Shown: in pieces, positions 35,044 to 43,305 of the stretch | How positions within the stretch are numbered: position 1 is the stretch's first letter | How the letters are laid out: each line of letters opens with the position of its first letter | Origin: Anaerolineae bacterium | GTDB lineage: Bacteria; Chloroflexota; Anaerolineae; Aggregatilineales; Phototrophicaceae | Assembly (NCBI GenBank): GCA_025055175.1 | Contig: JANWYT010000031.1 | Span: forward strand, 1-64,000 | Length of the DNA: 64,000 nucleotides | Reading direction: 5' to 3' | Notes under the pieces: generated by a model | What the model saw: the letters and a program-made list of their open reading frames with translations, nothing else | Databases searched by the model: none | What the model was told of the DNA's origin: nothing | Made by a program: the position numbers and the translations under genes

Positions 35044-35772
35044 TTAGGCTTCGTCGTTGTCCAGGTGTCGCAGCACGCGCCGATAAGCTTCGTTGATCTG
35101 CTTCATGCGCGCACTGGCCTGGGGGGTGGGGTTCACGTCAGGATGATACTGGCGCGCCAGCTCGCGGTAAGCGCGCTTGACCTGATCCAACGTGGCCCGA
35201 TCCGCCAGGCCAAGCTGCTGATAGTAGGCAGCGGCGGCGCTAGCGGGCGTGGCATCAGCTTGTTGGGCTTGAGGACGATCAAAGCTGGCGACGCGCCACG
35301 TGCCGCTTAGGTTGGGCAGGGAAAGGCACACACGGTAGGCGCGCAGCGCTCCGTAGTTGACGTTGCCGCCATAGCGCACCATGCGCTGTCGGCCCTGGCC
35401 TTGCAGATGAACGGGGATGAAGTAAGCTTCTCGGCCTGCCACCTCAAAGCCGTAGACCTTATCTCCGTAGAGGTGAGCGCAAACTTCCAACCATTCGGGC
35501 ATAGTGTACAGCTCACCATCGGGTGGCAACAACATGTCCACCCAGAACAGGAACAAAGTGTGAGCGCCCTGGCGCGTGTTCTCTTCCAGGTGGTGTTGAA
35601 TGTCTTGTAGGGTCGGCTGGCGCTCCACCATGTAGATCATCACCTGTTCTTGGCGCGGTCTGAGCTTGAAGACGATCAGATCGCCATCGTCCAAGATATG
35701 ATGGGCAACACCTGCACCCTGCAAGCGCCAGACCAGATAGCTCGCGGCCTGGATCGTATCAAAACGGGTCAT
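35044..35772 (-). CDS. J-domain protein with C-terminal DnaJ domain
   Basis: A 242-residue protein. The last 65 residues are a J domain (YYQQLGLADRATLDQVKRAY) with the HPD motif at 210-212, which would stimulate an Hsp70 ATPase. In classical DnaJ this domain is N-terminal; here it is at the C-terminus. Residues 1-165 are an unrecognised alpha/beta region with no zinc-finger cysteines or Gly/Phe linker. It is a co-chaperone candidate for a specific client, otherwise unknown. Transcribed alone and convergent with the ATP-grasp cassette. Confidence 0.82.
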   Translation of the reverse strand: MTRFDTIQAASYLVWRLQGAGVAHHILDDGDLIVFKLRPRQEQVMIYMVERQPTLQDIQHHLEENTRQGAHTLFLFWVDMLLPPDGELYTMPEWLEVCAHLYGDKVYGFEVAGREAYFIPVHLQGQGRQRMVRYGGNVNYGALRAYRVCLSLPNLSGTWRVASFDRPQAQQADATPASAAAAYYQQLGLADRATLDQVKRAYRELARQYHPDVNPTPQASARMKQINEAYRRVLRHLDNDEA

Positions 35773-35876
35773 CGCTTGTCTTCCACTACCATTGGGATGG
35801 CCCTATTGTAACCCACAGTGAGCCGCCGCGCAGCCTATAGCCGTGAAGAAGACGATGAGCGACGAACAAGTAGCCT

Positions 35877-37649
35877 TCACTCGCTCGGCTCGGCTTGTAA
35901 GTTGGGCAGCTCGCGGCGCAGCAGCTTGCCCGCTTCGCTGTAAGGCAAAGCGTCCACGAAGACGAAGCGACGCGGAATTTCGTAGGCGGCCAGCAGCGGA
36001 CGGCAGAAGTTCACCAAGTCACCACTCTTGACTTGCTCACCGGGCTTGAGGACGACCCAGGCTTGCAGAGCTTCTTCGCCAGGGACTTTGGGATGAGGCA
36101 CGCTCCAAACGCCTACGTCGGCGATGGCCGGGTGCTGACGCAGAGCAGCTTCGACCATGACAGGATAGACGTTGAAGCCGCCTATCAGAGCCATGTCCTT
36201 CTTGCGACCGCGCAGATACAAGAAGCCGTCCTCATCGGCATAGCCTAGATCGCCAGTGTAGAGCCAGGTGCGTCCTTCAAATTCGCGCAAGACCTGGGCG
36301 GTCTCTTCGGGCATTTTGTAGTAGCCGGGCATCATGTTGGGAGCGCGCAGGATGACCTCCCCCACTTCGCCGATAGGCAGCTCGCGTTGGCCTGTCTCAA
36401 CGTCGACAATACGGTATTCGACGTCGGGCATAGGCACGCCGACGCTGGTCAGGCGATTTTTGCCGATGATGGGGTTAGAATGGTTGCCGGCTGGCAGCTC
36501 ACTCAGGCCGTAGGCCTCAGCTAGGTTGATCCCACCAGCGGCGGTCACGTCGGCGTGGACGTCGGGATGCAGCGGAGCAGCTGAACTGAGCAGAATGCGG
36601 CAGTGCTTGAGCGTGACCTCGCCGCTTTTGACGCGCGGATGGTTGGCGAAGCCATGAAAGAACAGCGGCACGCCCAAAAAGACCTCCGGCTTGTACACGT
36701 CTACCAGATCGACGACGTTGTTCATGTCGCGCGGATCGGCCACCAGCAGGATTTGCCAAGCACAGCGGATGGACTGGCTGATGAGGACGACTAGGCCGAA
36801 GATATGGAACAGGGGCAACACCACCAGCGCAGTGAAGTCTTCGCGCTTGATGGACTTGCCGTAGATGTCGGCGCTGTAGTCCAAGTCCGTCCAGCGATCC
36901 ACTTGCTGGGTGCTGAACGACATCATCTCGTGGGTGACCATGACGCCCTTGCTGACGCCGGTCGTGCCGCCAGTGTATTGCAGGATGGCTAGGTCGCTGG
37001 GGTAAACATCGACGCTAGGTTTCTGGCCGCGATACTGCTTCAGCAAGTCTTGAAACCAATGATCGCCTTCCTCTAATTTCTCTAGGTAGTGGCCACCTTT
37101 CTTCTCTTGGGTGGTGCTGAAAGCGGTGCGCGCCAACGGAGCGAGATACTCTTTGATGTTAGTGACGACGACTTTTTTGACGCGCGTCTGGGCCTGAATC
37201 TCTTTGAGCGTGTTGTACAGGGCGGTGATGGTCAAGGCCATCACCGAGTCGCTGTTGTCCAGTTGATAGCGTAACTTAGCAGCTGGATAGGATGGGTTGC
37301 AAGCGACCACCACGCCGCCAGCCTTTAGGACGGCGAAATAGCTGATGACGAAGGCCGAGATGTTGGGCATGATGATGGCCACATGCTGGCCTTTTTGCAG
37401 GCCCAGGCCAATCAGGGCGCAGGCCAGGGCGTCGCTGAGCTTGTCCAGTTCGCCATAAGTGACGACGTGGCGCTGATGGCCGACGACGGGCAGGCGCACG
37501 CTGGTGAGCAGGCAAGGTTTGTTCGGATATTTTTGCGCGGTTTGCTGCAAGAAATACTGGATGGTAGTGCGGGGATAATCGCCGAGGCTGTCGGGTACGC
37601 CGGGGTTATAGTGCTTCAGCCAGGGGCGTTCGGCGTGTTTGAGCATCAT
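35877..37649 (-). CDS. Long-chain fatty-acid-CoA ligase type AMP-binding enzyme
   Basis: A 590-residue adenylate-forming enzyme. Motifs in order: the P-loop LQYTGGTTGVSKGVMVTH, the A4/A5 region LAEAYGLSELPAGNH, YTGDLGYADEDGFLYLRGRKKD with the adenylate-binding Asp and hinge Arg, and the C-terminal lysine region SEAGKLLRREL. The N-terminus (KHYNPGVPDSLGDYPRTTI) and size match FadD-type acyl-CoA ligases, which form acyl-CoA from fatty acid, ATP and CoA. Divergent from etfBA with about 340 nt between; together they fit acyl-CoA oxidation. Confidence 0.9.
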   Translation of the reverse strand: MMLKHAERPWLKHYNPGVPDSLGDYPRTTIQYFLQQTAQKYPNKPCLLTSVRLPVVGHQRHVVTYGELDKLSDALACALIGLGLQKGQHVAIIMPNISAFVISYFAVLKAGGVVVACNPSYPAAKLRYQLDNSDSVMALTITALYNTLKEIQAQTRVKKVVVTNIKEYLAPLARTAFSTTQEKKGGHYLEKLEEGDHWFQDLLKQYRGQKPSVDVYPSDLAILQYTGGTTGVSKGVMVTHEMMSFSTQQVDRWTDLDYSADIYGKSIKREDFTALVVLPLFHIFGLVVLISQSIRCAWQILLVADPRDMNNVVDLVDVYKPEVFLGVPLFFHGFANHPRVKSGEVTLKHCRILLSSAAPLHPDVHADVTAAGGINLAEAYGLSELPAGNHSNPIIGKNRLTSVGVPMPDVEYRIVDVETGQRELPIGEVGEVILRAPNMMPGYYKMPEETAQVLREFEGRTWLYTGDLGYADEDGFLYLRGRKKDMALIGGFNVYPVMVEAALRQHPAIADVGVWSVPHPKVPGEEALQAWVVLKPGEQVKSGDLVNFCRPLLAAYEIPRRFVFVDALPYSEAGKLLRRELPNLQAEPSE

Positions 37650-37892
37650 GAGCGGGCTAACTCCGTGGCGGTTTCAGGCTGAGGGGCGCGCAGGCGCCGC
37701 GTAGCCCACAAGTATGCCCGAAGTTGGCCAAGCGTACAACCTTGAGGCATTTCGCTTGAGAGGCAACGAGTCGGAATTGAAGGTATCTCTTTCAGGTGGA
37801 CAGGTCACCTCGATTATGCACAGCGTATCTGCTTGCTTCGCAGCTGACGAACAAATCCACACACGGCCTTCGCCAGTCTAATCAAATCCAGG

Positions 37893-37922
37893 TTAGATTT
37901 TTCCTGAGCTTGTGAGTAAAAT
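37893..37922 (+). promoter_or_regulatory. Candidate promoter of etfBA
   Basis: TTAGAT (37893-37898), an 18-nt spacer, and TAAAAT (37917-37922), with a leader of about 57 nt before the TTG start of etfB. The in-frame TTG/GTG codons at 37912 would overlap the -10 box, which argues against the longer frame. Confidence 0.45.
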
Positions 37923-37973
37923 CGCCTACAAAATCGGGCCATGTGAGCCTGCTTTAGTGAGCAAGATACATTT

Positions 37974-37981
37974 AAGGAGGT
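37974..37981 (+). promoter_or_regulatory. Perfect ribosome-binding site fixing a TTG start
   Basis: AAGGAGGT is fully complementary to the 16S rRNA 3' end and lies 5 nt before the TTG at 37987, deciding the start of etfB in the absence of a suitable ATG. Confidence 0.8.
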
Positions 37982-37986
37982 ATACC

Positions 37987-38769
37987 TTGCGCATTGTCAC
38001 TTTTACGCGCAGTACGCCCGACACGGCGACCAAAGTCGAAGTGGACGCGAAGGGCCACGTCGGCTGGGGCGACGTGGCGACCGTCGTCAACCCCTGGGAT
38101 GAGTACTCTCTGGAAGAGACCATCCGCCAGGCCGAAGCCAACAAAGCCACCAGCGCCGTCCTGGCCATCGGCCCAGACATGCACAACGAAGCGCTCAAGC
38201 ACAGCTTGGCCATGGGCCTGCAAGAAGCCTATCGCATTTGGCAAGACGGCCTGGACGTGAGCGACAGCCTGGCTTGGGCCACGCTAGCTGCCGCTGCCGT
38301 TCACAAGCTGGGCGACGTGCGGATGGTCATCTTCGGCAAAGAGAGCGTCGACACCGCCAGCGATCAGCACGCCTATCAGACTGCACGCAAGCTGGGCTGG
38401 ACGATGCTGAGCTACGTCAGCAAGATTTTAGCCGTCGACCTGGCCGCTGGCACGATTAAGGTGGAGAAGCTGCTGGAAGAAGGCAAACAGGTCATCACCG
38501 CCAAGCTACCCGCCGTCCTCACGGTGATGAAGGGCATTAACGAACCGCGCTATCCTAACTTCATGGGCATTCGTAAGGCGTCTAAGGCCGTCATCCCTGT
38601 TTGGAGCGCCGCTGACTTGGGCGTGAGCTTGCCGCCTGCTTCAACGCAAGTCGTCGCCTTCATGAACCCACCTGCTCGCCAGGTCATCACCGAGATCATC
38701 GATGGAGCGAACGCTCAAGAGAAAGCTGCCAAGTTAGTTGAGAAGCTGTTGGAGGCCAAAGTCCTATGA
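37987..38769 (+). CDS. etfB: Electron transfer flavoprotein beta subunit
   Basis: A 260-residue ETF beta subunit that with EtfA accepts electrons from acyl-CoA dehydrogenases. The family start is recognisable as RIVTFTRSTPDT, followed by NPWDEYSLEETIRQAE, AIGPDMHNEALKHSLAMG and the AMP/FAD-site region LPAVLTVMKGINEPRYPNF. It uses a TTG start with a perfect AAGGAGGT site 5 nt upstream. The stop overlaps the start of etfA (ATGA). Confidence 0.93.
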   Translation: MRIVTFTRSTPDTATKVEVDAKGHVGWGDVATVVNPWDEYSLEETIRQAEANKATSAVLAIGPDMHNEALKHSLAMGLQEAYRIWQDGLDVSDSLAWATLAAAAVHKLGDVRMVIFGKESVDTASDQHAYQTARKLGWTMLSYVSKILAVDLAAGTIKVEKLLEEGKQVITAKLPAVLTVMKGINEPRYPNFMGIRKASKAVIPVWSAADLGVSLPPASTQVVAFMNPPARQVITEIIDGANAQEKAAKLVEKLLEAKVL

Positions 38770-39797
38770 GCCAAGTCTTTGCTTTTGTGGAAGTCGTCGG
38801 CGGGCAAGCCAGCGCCGCCAGTTGGGAAGCCCTGGGCGTGGCCCGTCGGTTGGCGAATGGCGCACAAGTCGTCGCTCTCATCTTCGGCGAAAATGCCGCC
38901 AGCATCGCTCAGGAAGCTGCTGCAATGGGCGCCGACTCGGTCTTGGTGTGCGAAGACGCCACTCTGAGCGTCTACCGCGTTGAACCCTACGCTGCTCTGC
39001 TGGCCAAGCTGGTGAGCGACCATCAGCCCGCTCTGGTGGTGGGCGTCGGCACAGGTCGCACCCGTGAGACCTTCGCCAGCGCCGCCGCCGAGACCAACAG
39101 CCCACTGCTGACTGAAGCCTTCGAGGTGAGCTACGAGGACAACACGCTGACCGTCACCCGTCCGGCCTATGCGGGCAAAGTACAGCAGAAGATGAGCGCC
39201 AGCGGCCCAGGGCCTAAATATCTGCTGGTGCGCGGGCGCGCCTTCAAGCCCAACGAACGCGACGACGCTCGCAGCGCCAACGTGACGACCGTCGCCCCCG
39301 TCCTCAGCGAAGATCAGATCAGCACCAAAGTCGAGTCGTTCGAAGCCGAAGTCGGCAAGGTGAAATTGACAGACGCCGCTATCATCGTCAGCGGCGGACG
39401 TGGCATGGCCAACAACCCCGCCACCCCACCTCCTGGCGTGCCTGATCCAGCCGTCTGGAAAGCTCAGGAAGGCTTCGCCAACGTGCTGCAACCCCTGGCC
39501 GATGTGCTGGGCGCCGCCCTGGGCGCTAGCCGCGCTGCAGTCGATGCTGGCTACATCAGCTACGATCATCAGGTAGGCCAGACGGGCAAGAACGTCAACC
39601 CCGACCTATACATCGCCTGCGGGATCAGCGGTGCCATTCAGCACCAGGCGGGCATGCGCAACAGCAAGCTGATCGTAGCCATCAACAAGGACAGCGATGC
39701 GCCTATCTTCAAGATGGCGCGCTTCGGCGTGGTCGGCGATCTGTACGAGATCGTCCCTGCCCTGACTGCTGAGCTGAAGAAGCGCTTAGGCAAGTAG
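38766..39797 (+). CDS. etfA: Electron transfer flavoprotein alpha subunit
   Basis: A 343-residue ETF alpha subunit. The C-terminal FAD-binding domain is clear: GGRGM, LGAALGASRAAVDAGY, DHQVGQTGKNVNPDLYIACGISGAIQH and VAINKDSDAPIF. It shares a 4-nt overlap with etfB and is translationally coupled. The complex would pass electrons from the acyl-CoA dehydrogenase to an ETF:quinone oxidoreductase, which is not in the window. Confidence 0.95.
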   Translation: MSQVFAFVEVVGGQASAASWEALGVARRLANGAQVVALIFGENAASIAQEAAAMGADSVLVCEDATLSVYRVEPYAALLAKLVSDHQPALVVGVGTGRTRETFASAAAETNSPLLTEAFEVSYEDNTLTVTRPAYAGKVQQKMSASGPGPKYLLVRGRAFKPNERDDARSANVTTVAPVLSEDQISTKVESFEAEVGKVKLTDAAIIVSGGRGMANNPATPPPGVPDPAVWKAQEGFANVLQPLADVLGAALGASRAAVDAGYISYDHQVGQTGKNVNPDLYIACGISGAIQHQAGMRNSKLIVAINKDSDAPIFKMARFGVVGDLYEIVPALTAELKKRLGK

Positions 39798-39833
39798 ACT
39801 TCTCAGACATCAACTTTCGCCACATTTTTCTCC

Positions 39834-39875
39834 ACGTTGGCCCAAGATCGGCACAATGCGCCCTGGGCCAAACGT
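39834..39875 (+). terminator. Hairpin terminator after etfBA
   Basis: TTGGCCCA (39837-39844) pairs with TGGGCCAA (39864-39871); flanking ACG and CGT extend the stem with one bulged base. It lies about 40 nt after the etfA stop and has no U-run. Confidence 0.5.
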
Positions 39876-39966
39876 CGTCAACTCCCCAATCAACCAGTGA
39901 CGAGCGCTCGCGCCAGCGAGCGCCTGCTAGACCCTGTGTGAGCATAATCAGAAAGAAAGCGCTATA

Positions 39967-42900
39967 ATGACTCGTAGAGTCATTTGGGCCTGGTCGCAGG
40001 GTCTCTTTGTGAACTTCAGATCAACATCGCAGCTCAAAATTTGGTCGGGGATCGTCTCAGTCATCATCGCCGTAGGCCTCTCCACCCAGACTGTTGGCGC
40101 ACTCAACGGACAGCAGCTGTTTGCTTTGCTGATCGTATCCATCCTGAATACGCTGGCGACTGTCTTGGCGGGCAGCTTGCGCGGTGGTTTGTGGACGGGC
40201 TACCTCCTGCTCTCTACGACAGTGGCCTGGATGATGAGCGGCGTCGGAGCGGCTTTATGGGTTGTGATTGCGGGCGCGAGCCTGGGATGCGCTATCCGTA
40301 TGCGCTTGGGCATGTGGATGTCTCTGATTAGCCCGTTACAAGAGATCAGCGGACGGATCAGCATGGGCAGCGCTGGCGTGCTGGCAAGCTGGGGGACGTG
40401 GACGCTGTTGGGTGGCGCGACTCCTGTCGTCCACTTGCAAGATGGAGAAGCGATTGCTCGCAGCTTCTTGGCAGTGGTAGCTGGCTGGTTGCTCACTAAT
40501 GTGCTAGGCAAGTGGTTGACGGGCATGAGTTGGCGTCGCCGTTTTGTCCAAATACGAGACAATCTGGCCCTAGACGCGCTGCTCCAAGTAGTCGGTCTGT
40601 TCATGTCGACCATCTTGAACCAGGTGGGAGTTGAAGCTTTCACTTTGTTGATGGGCCTGCCAGCCGCCCAGGTGATCCGCAGCCATCAGCTGCAACGCAC
40701 GCGCCGCGTCCTCATGCAGCGCTTCAGCGAGATGACCATCCTCAACAATCGTAGTCATGAGGTGATGTTCAATCCCAACCGAGATGAGGCGCTGCGCGCT
40801 GCCTGCGAGATTGCCCGCGACATCACACAGGCAAGGTATGTGGCCATCTTCGTCGCGGACAGCAACCTTCAGCAACAAACCCTCAACCTGAGCCAAATCG
40901 TCGGCACGAGAGACCAGACAGTCACACTAGAGGCCCTACCTCTGCTCGATCAGCGCAGCAGTGACAAGATGCGCACCATCAGCCCACTGTCGCAATCATC
41001 CCTGGCCCAACATGCTCAGGCTTTGGGGGTGGATTGGCTGTTCCAGATCAACCTCACCTTTGGTGGATTGGTGAGCGGCGTCTTGGCCCTCTATCATCCT
41101 GAGCCGCTCCACCTCAACAGCCAGACGATTAAGCTTTTGGAAATGCTAGCCAACCAACTCGTCGCCGCGCTGGACAACCAAACTTTGCTGACGACGTTGG
41201 AGGTGTTCGCTTCAGAACAGGCCCAGCTCGTTCAACTGGCACGCATGACTGCCAACACTTTGGATATGTCTGAAATGCTGGCTGGCACTTGCGACGTTGT
41301 CAAGCAACTCATCCCGACGCGCCGCGTCGTCATCATCCTGCGCGCCGCTCAAGCGGCTTACAGCACCGCCAGCGATCCGAACTCGCCTCTCAAGATTGTC
41401 GAGCGGCCCTGTGATTTTAGTCGCGTCAGCGAGTTTGCTCAGCTTGGCGATGGCTCACCACTCCTGCATAGGCTGGCAATGTCGCCAGCGGTCTCAGCCG
41501 AGCTGCGAGTTTGGGATGAAGCGGCTGATTGGCTGCTGATCGCCCCGCTGACGGTCAATCGCCAGCTCATCGGCGCGCTCGTCACCTACCACGAGGCTGA
41601 CTACAGCCCCAGCGACAGCGATGTTCGCCTGATGGAGATGGCGCTGTACCAGATAGCCGCTCAGCTTTACAACGTCCAGCTCTACACCGAGACGCAGCGT
41701 GCTTCAGCGCAGCGCTTGCGTCAGCTCTCTTTGCTAGAAGACATCGCGTGCCAAATCGCTCAATCGCTGGAGGTGGAGCGAGTCTTGACCAGCGTGCTGG
41801 ACGCCGCCTTACAGGCCACCGACAGCGAACTGGCAGCTATCGGCCTGATTGAAGGCGACGATCTTCTGGTGACCATCAAGGAGGTCTTGCCCGATGGCGA
41901 ACGCCAGGTGCGCAGACTGCGATTTGAACGGATGAGCGGTGTCATGGGCCAAGTTGCTCAGAGCGGCGAGACCATCCTCAGCGGTGACAACAGCACCCTC
42001 AGCGCCTACATAGCCACTGGTCGCCAGGATTTGCGCTCGTCGTTGGTGTTGCCGCTGCAAGTCGTCGCCCGAACGATTGGTGTGCTGAACGTTGAGAGCG
42101 TAAAAGCCAATTATTTCAACGCCGAACACTTGGGCTTCATGCGCAGCCTGGCTGGCCACGCCGCCATCACCATCAACAACGCCAAACTAGTGACTGCTTT
42201 CCAGCGGAGCGTCGAGCGCATGGAAGCCATTCTGGGAGCTGTCAAAGATGGGATCGTGCTGCTGGATGAAAACGGCCTGCTGCAAAGCGTCAACGTCGCA
42301 GCGGAAACCTTGCTCGGCCTGCCCCTACTGACCAAACTCAGCCTGCCCCTCGATGAGCTGCTGTGCCAAACGTTGGCTGAGCGAGATGAGCGTCATAAGC
42401 TGTGCGAGTTGGTCGCAGCAGAGCGCTTTGGGAAGCCTATCGACATCAGCTTCGACTTGAAAGCGGAGACGCGCCACCTCCAAGCCACGCTCCTGCCCGT
42501 CGCTGTCGTCAATGACGGCGCGTCGTCTGGGAAGCTGCTAGTCTTGCGCGACATCAGCCAGGAGAAGCGCCTGGCTCAAGAGCGCCAGCTCGTCCAAAAA
42601 GCCATCGTCCACGACCTGCTCAATCCGCTACAGGTCATCATCTATTCCTTCGGCATCCTGGAGTCGGATGACCGTATCCCGATGGACGAGACGAACGTCT
42701 ACGCCTTCATGTGCGGCATGGACGCCATTCAACGTCTGAAGCGCATGGCTAGCACCATCTTAGACGTGGAGAAGGGCATTGAAGCGCACCGCGTCCGCGT
42801 GCAGCTCGACGAGATCGTCCAAGAAGCCATCAGTCTGACCCGCATCATCGTCGAAGACCAGAACAATCACGTCGATTACGTGGCTGATGGTGTCTACATC

Positions 42901-43305
42901 CTGGAAGCCGACGTTGACCTGATGACGCGCACTCTGGTCAACCTCATCAGCAACGCCAACAAGTTCCTCCCCAAAGACTGCGAGGGCTTCATCCGTATCA
43001 GCACCACGCACCAGCCCGATACGAACGAAGTCGTGATACGCGTCTCCGACACCGGGCCAGGCATTCCCGACGACATGCGTGAAGAAATTTTCAAAGAATA
43101 CCGCCAACTTGAAGCGCGCGGCGTCCAGGCCAGGAGCGGCTGGGGCATTGGCCTCACCTTCTGTCGCATGGCTGTGGAGGCTCACCAGGGCAGCATTTGG
43201 GCCGAACCCAATGGTACAGTACTCTCTGGCGCGTGCTTCGCCATTCGACTGCCCATCTTGCAGTATCTGCCCCTAACTCAGAGCGAAAGCAATGCCCATG
43301 AGTAA
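39967..43305 (+). CDS. Giant membrane sensor histidine kinase, TM-GAFx3-PAS
   Basis: A 1,112-residue kinase. The first 230 residues hold about six or seven hydrophobic helices with short loops, like a MASE-type membrane sensor. Three GAF-like modules follow at about 255-405, 420-565 and 585-740, then PAS (about 755-865), HisKA with His882 in AIVHDLLNPLQVI, and the ATPase domain (NLISNANKFLP, DTGPGIPDD, GWGIGLTFCRMA). A TATAAT lies exactly over the ATG (39963-39968); if it is the -10 box, the true start may be the GTG at 40009, which has AGGG 7 nt before it. The next kinase overlaps its 3' end by 14 nt. Confidence 0.9.
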   Translation: MTRRVIWAWSQGLFVNFRSTSQLKIWSGIVSVIIAVGLSTQTVGALNGQQLFALLIVSILNTLATVLAGSLRGGLWTGYLLLSTTVAWMMSGVGAALWVVIAGASLGCAIRMRLGMWMSLISPLQEISGRISMGSAGVLASWGTWTLLGGATPVVHLQDGEAIARSFLAVVAGWLLTNVLGKWLTGMSWRRRFVQIRDNLALDALLQVVGLFMSTILNQVGVEAFTLLMGLPAAQVIRSHQLQRTRRVLMQRFSEMTILNNRSHEVMFNPNRDEALRAACEIARDITQARYVAIFVADSNLQQQTLNLSQIVGTRDQTVTLEALPLLDQRSSDKMRTISPLSQSSLAQHAQALGVDWLFQINLTFGGLVSGVLALYHPEPLHLNSQTIKLLEMLANQLVAALDNQTLLTTLEVFASEQAQLVQLARMTANTLDMSEMLAGTCDVVKQLIPTRRVVIILRAAQAAYSTASDPNSPLKIVERPCDFSRVSEFAQLGDGSPLLHRLAMSPAVSAELRVWDEAADWLLIAPLTVNRQLIGALVTYHEADYSPSDSDVRLMEMALYQIAAQLYNVQLYTETQRASAQRLRQLSLLEDIACQIAQSLEVERVLTSVLDAALQATDSELAAIGLIEGDDLLVTIKEVLPDGERQVRRLRFERMSGVMGQVAQSGETILSGDNSTLSAYIATGRQDLRSSLVLPLQVVARTIGVLNVESVKANYFNAEHLGFMRSLAGHAAITINNAKLVTAFQRSVERMEAILGAVKDGIVLLDENGLLQSVNVAAETLLGLPLLTKLSLPLDELLCQTLAERDERHKLCELVAAERFGKPIDISFDLKAETRHLQATLLPVAVVNDGASSGKLLVLRDISQEKRLAQERQLVQKAIVHDLLNPLQVIIYSFGILESDDRIPMDETNVYAFMCGMDAIQRLKRMASTILDVEKGIEAHRVRVQLDEIVQEAISLTRIIVEDQNNHVDYVADGVYILEADVDLMTRTLVNLISNANKFLPKDCEGFIRISTTHQPDTNEVVIRVSDTGPGIPDDMREEIFKEYRQLEARGVQARSGWGIGLTFCRMAVEAHQGSIWAEPNGTVLSGACFAIRLPILQYLPLTQSESNAHE

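Larger units (their letters stand above)
37650..37986. other. Divergent regulatory region between the acyl-CoA ligase and etfB
   Basis: About 340 nt with no supported gene. It contains a promoter-like pair for etfB (annotated separately) and a small inverted repeat AGGTG-N7-CACCT near 37794-37810 of unknown meaning. Confidence 0.5.

Noticed and set aside
38715-39569. A 284-codon minus-strand open frame
   Set aside because: Antisense to etfA with no domain features.
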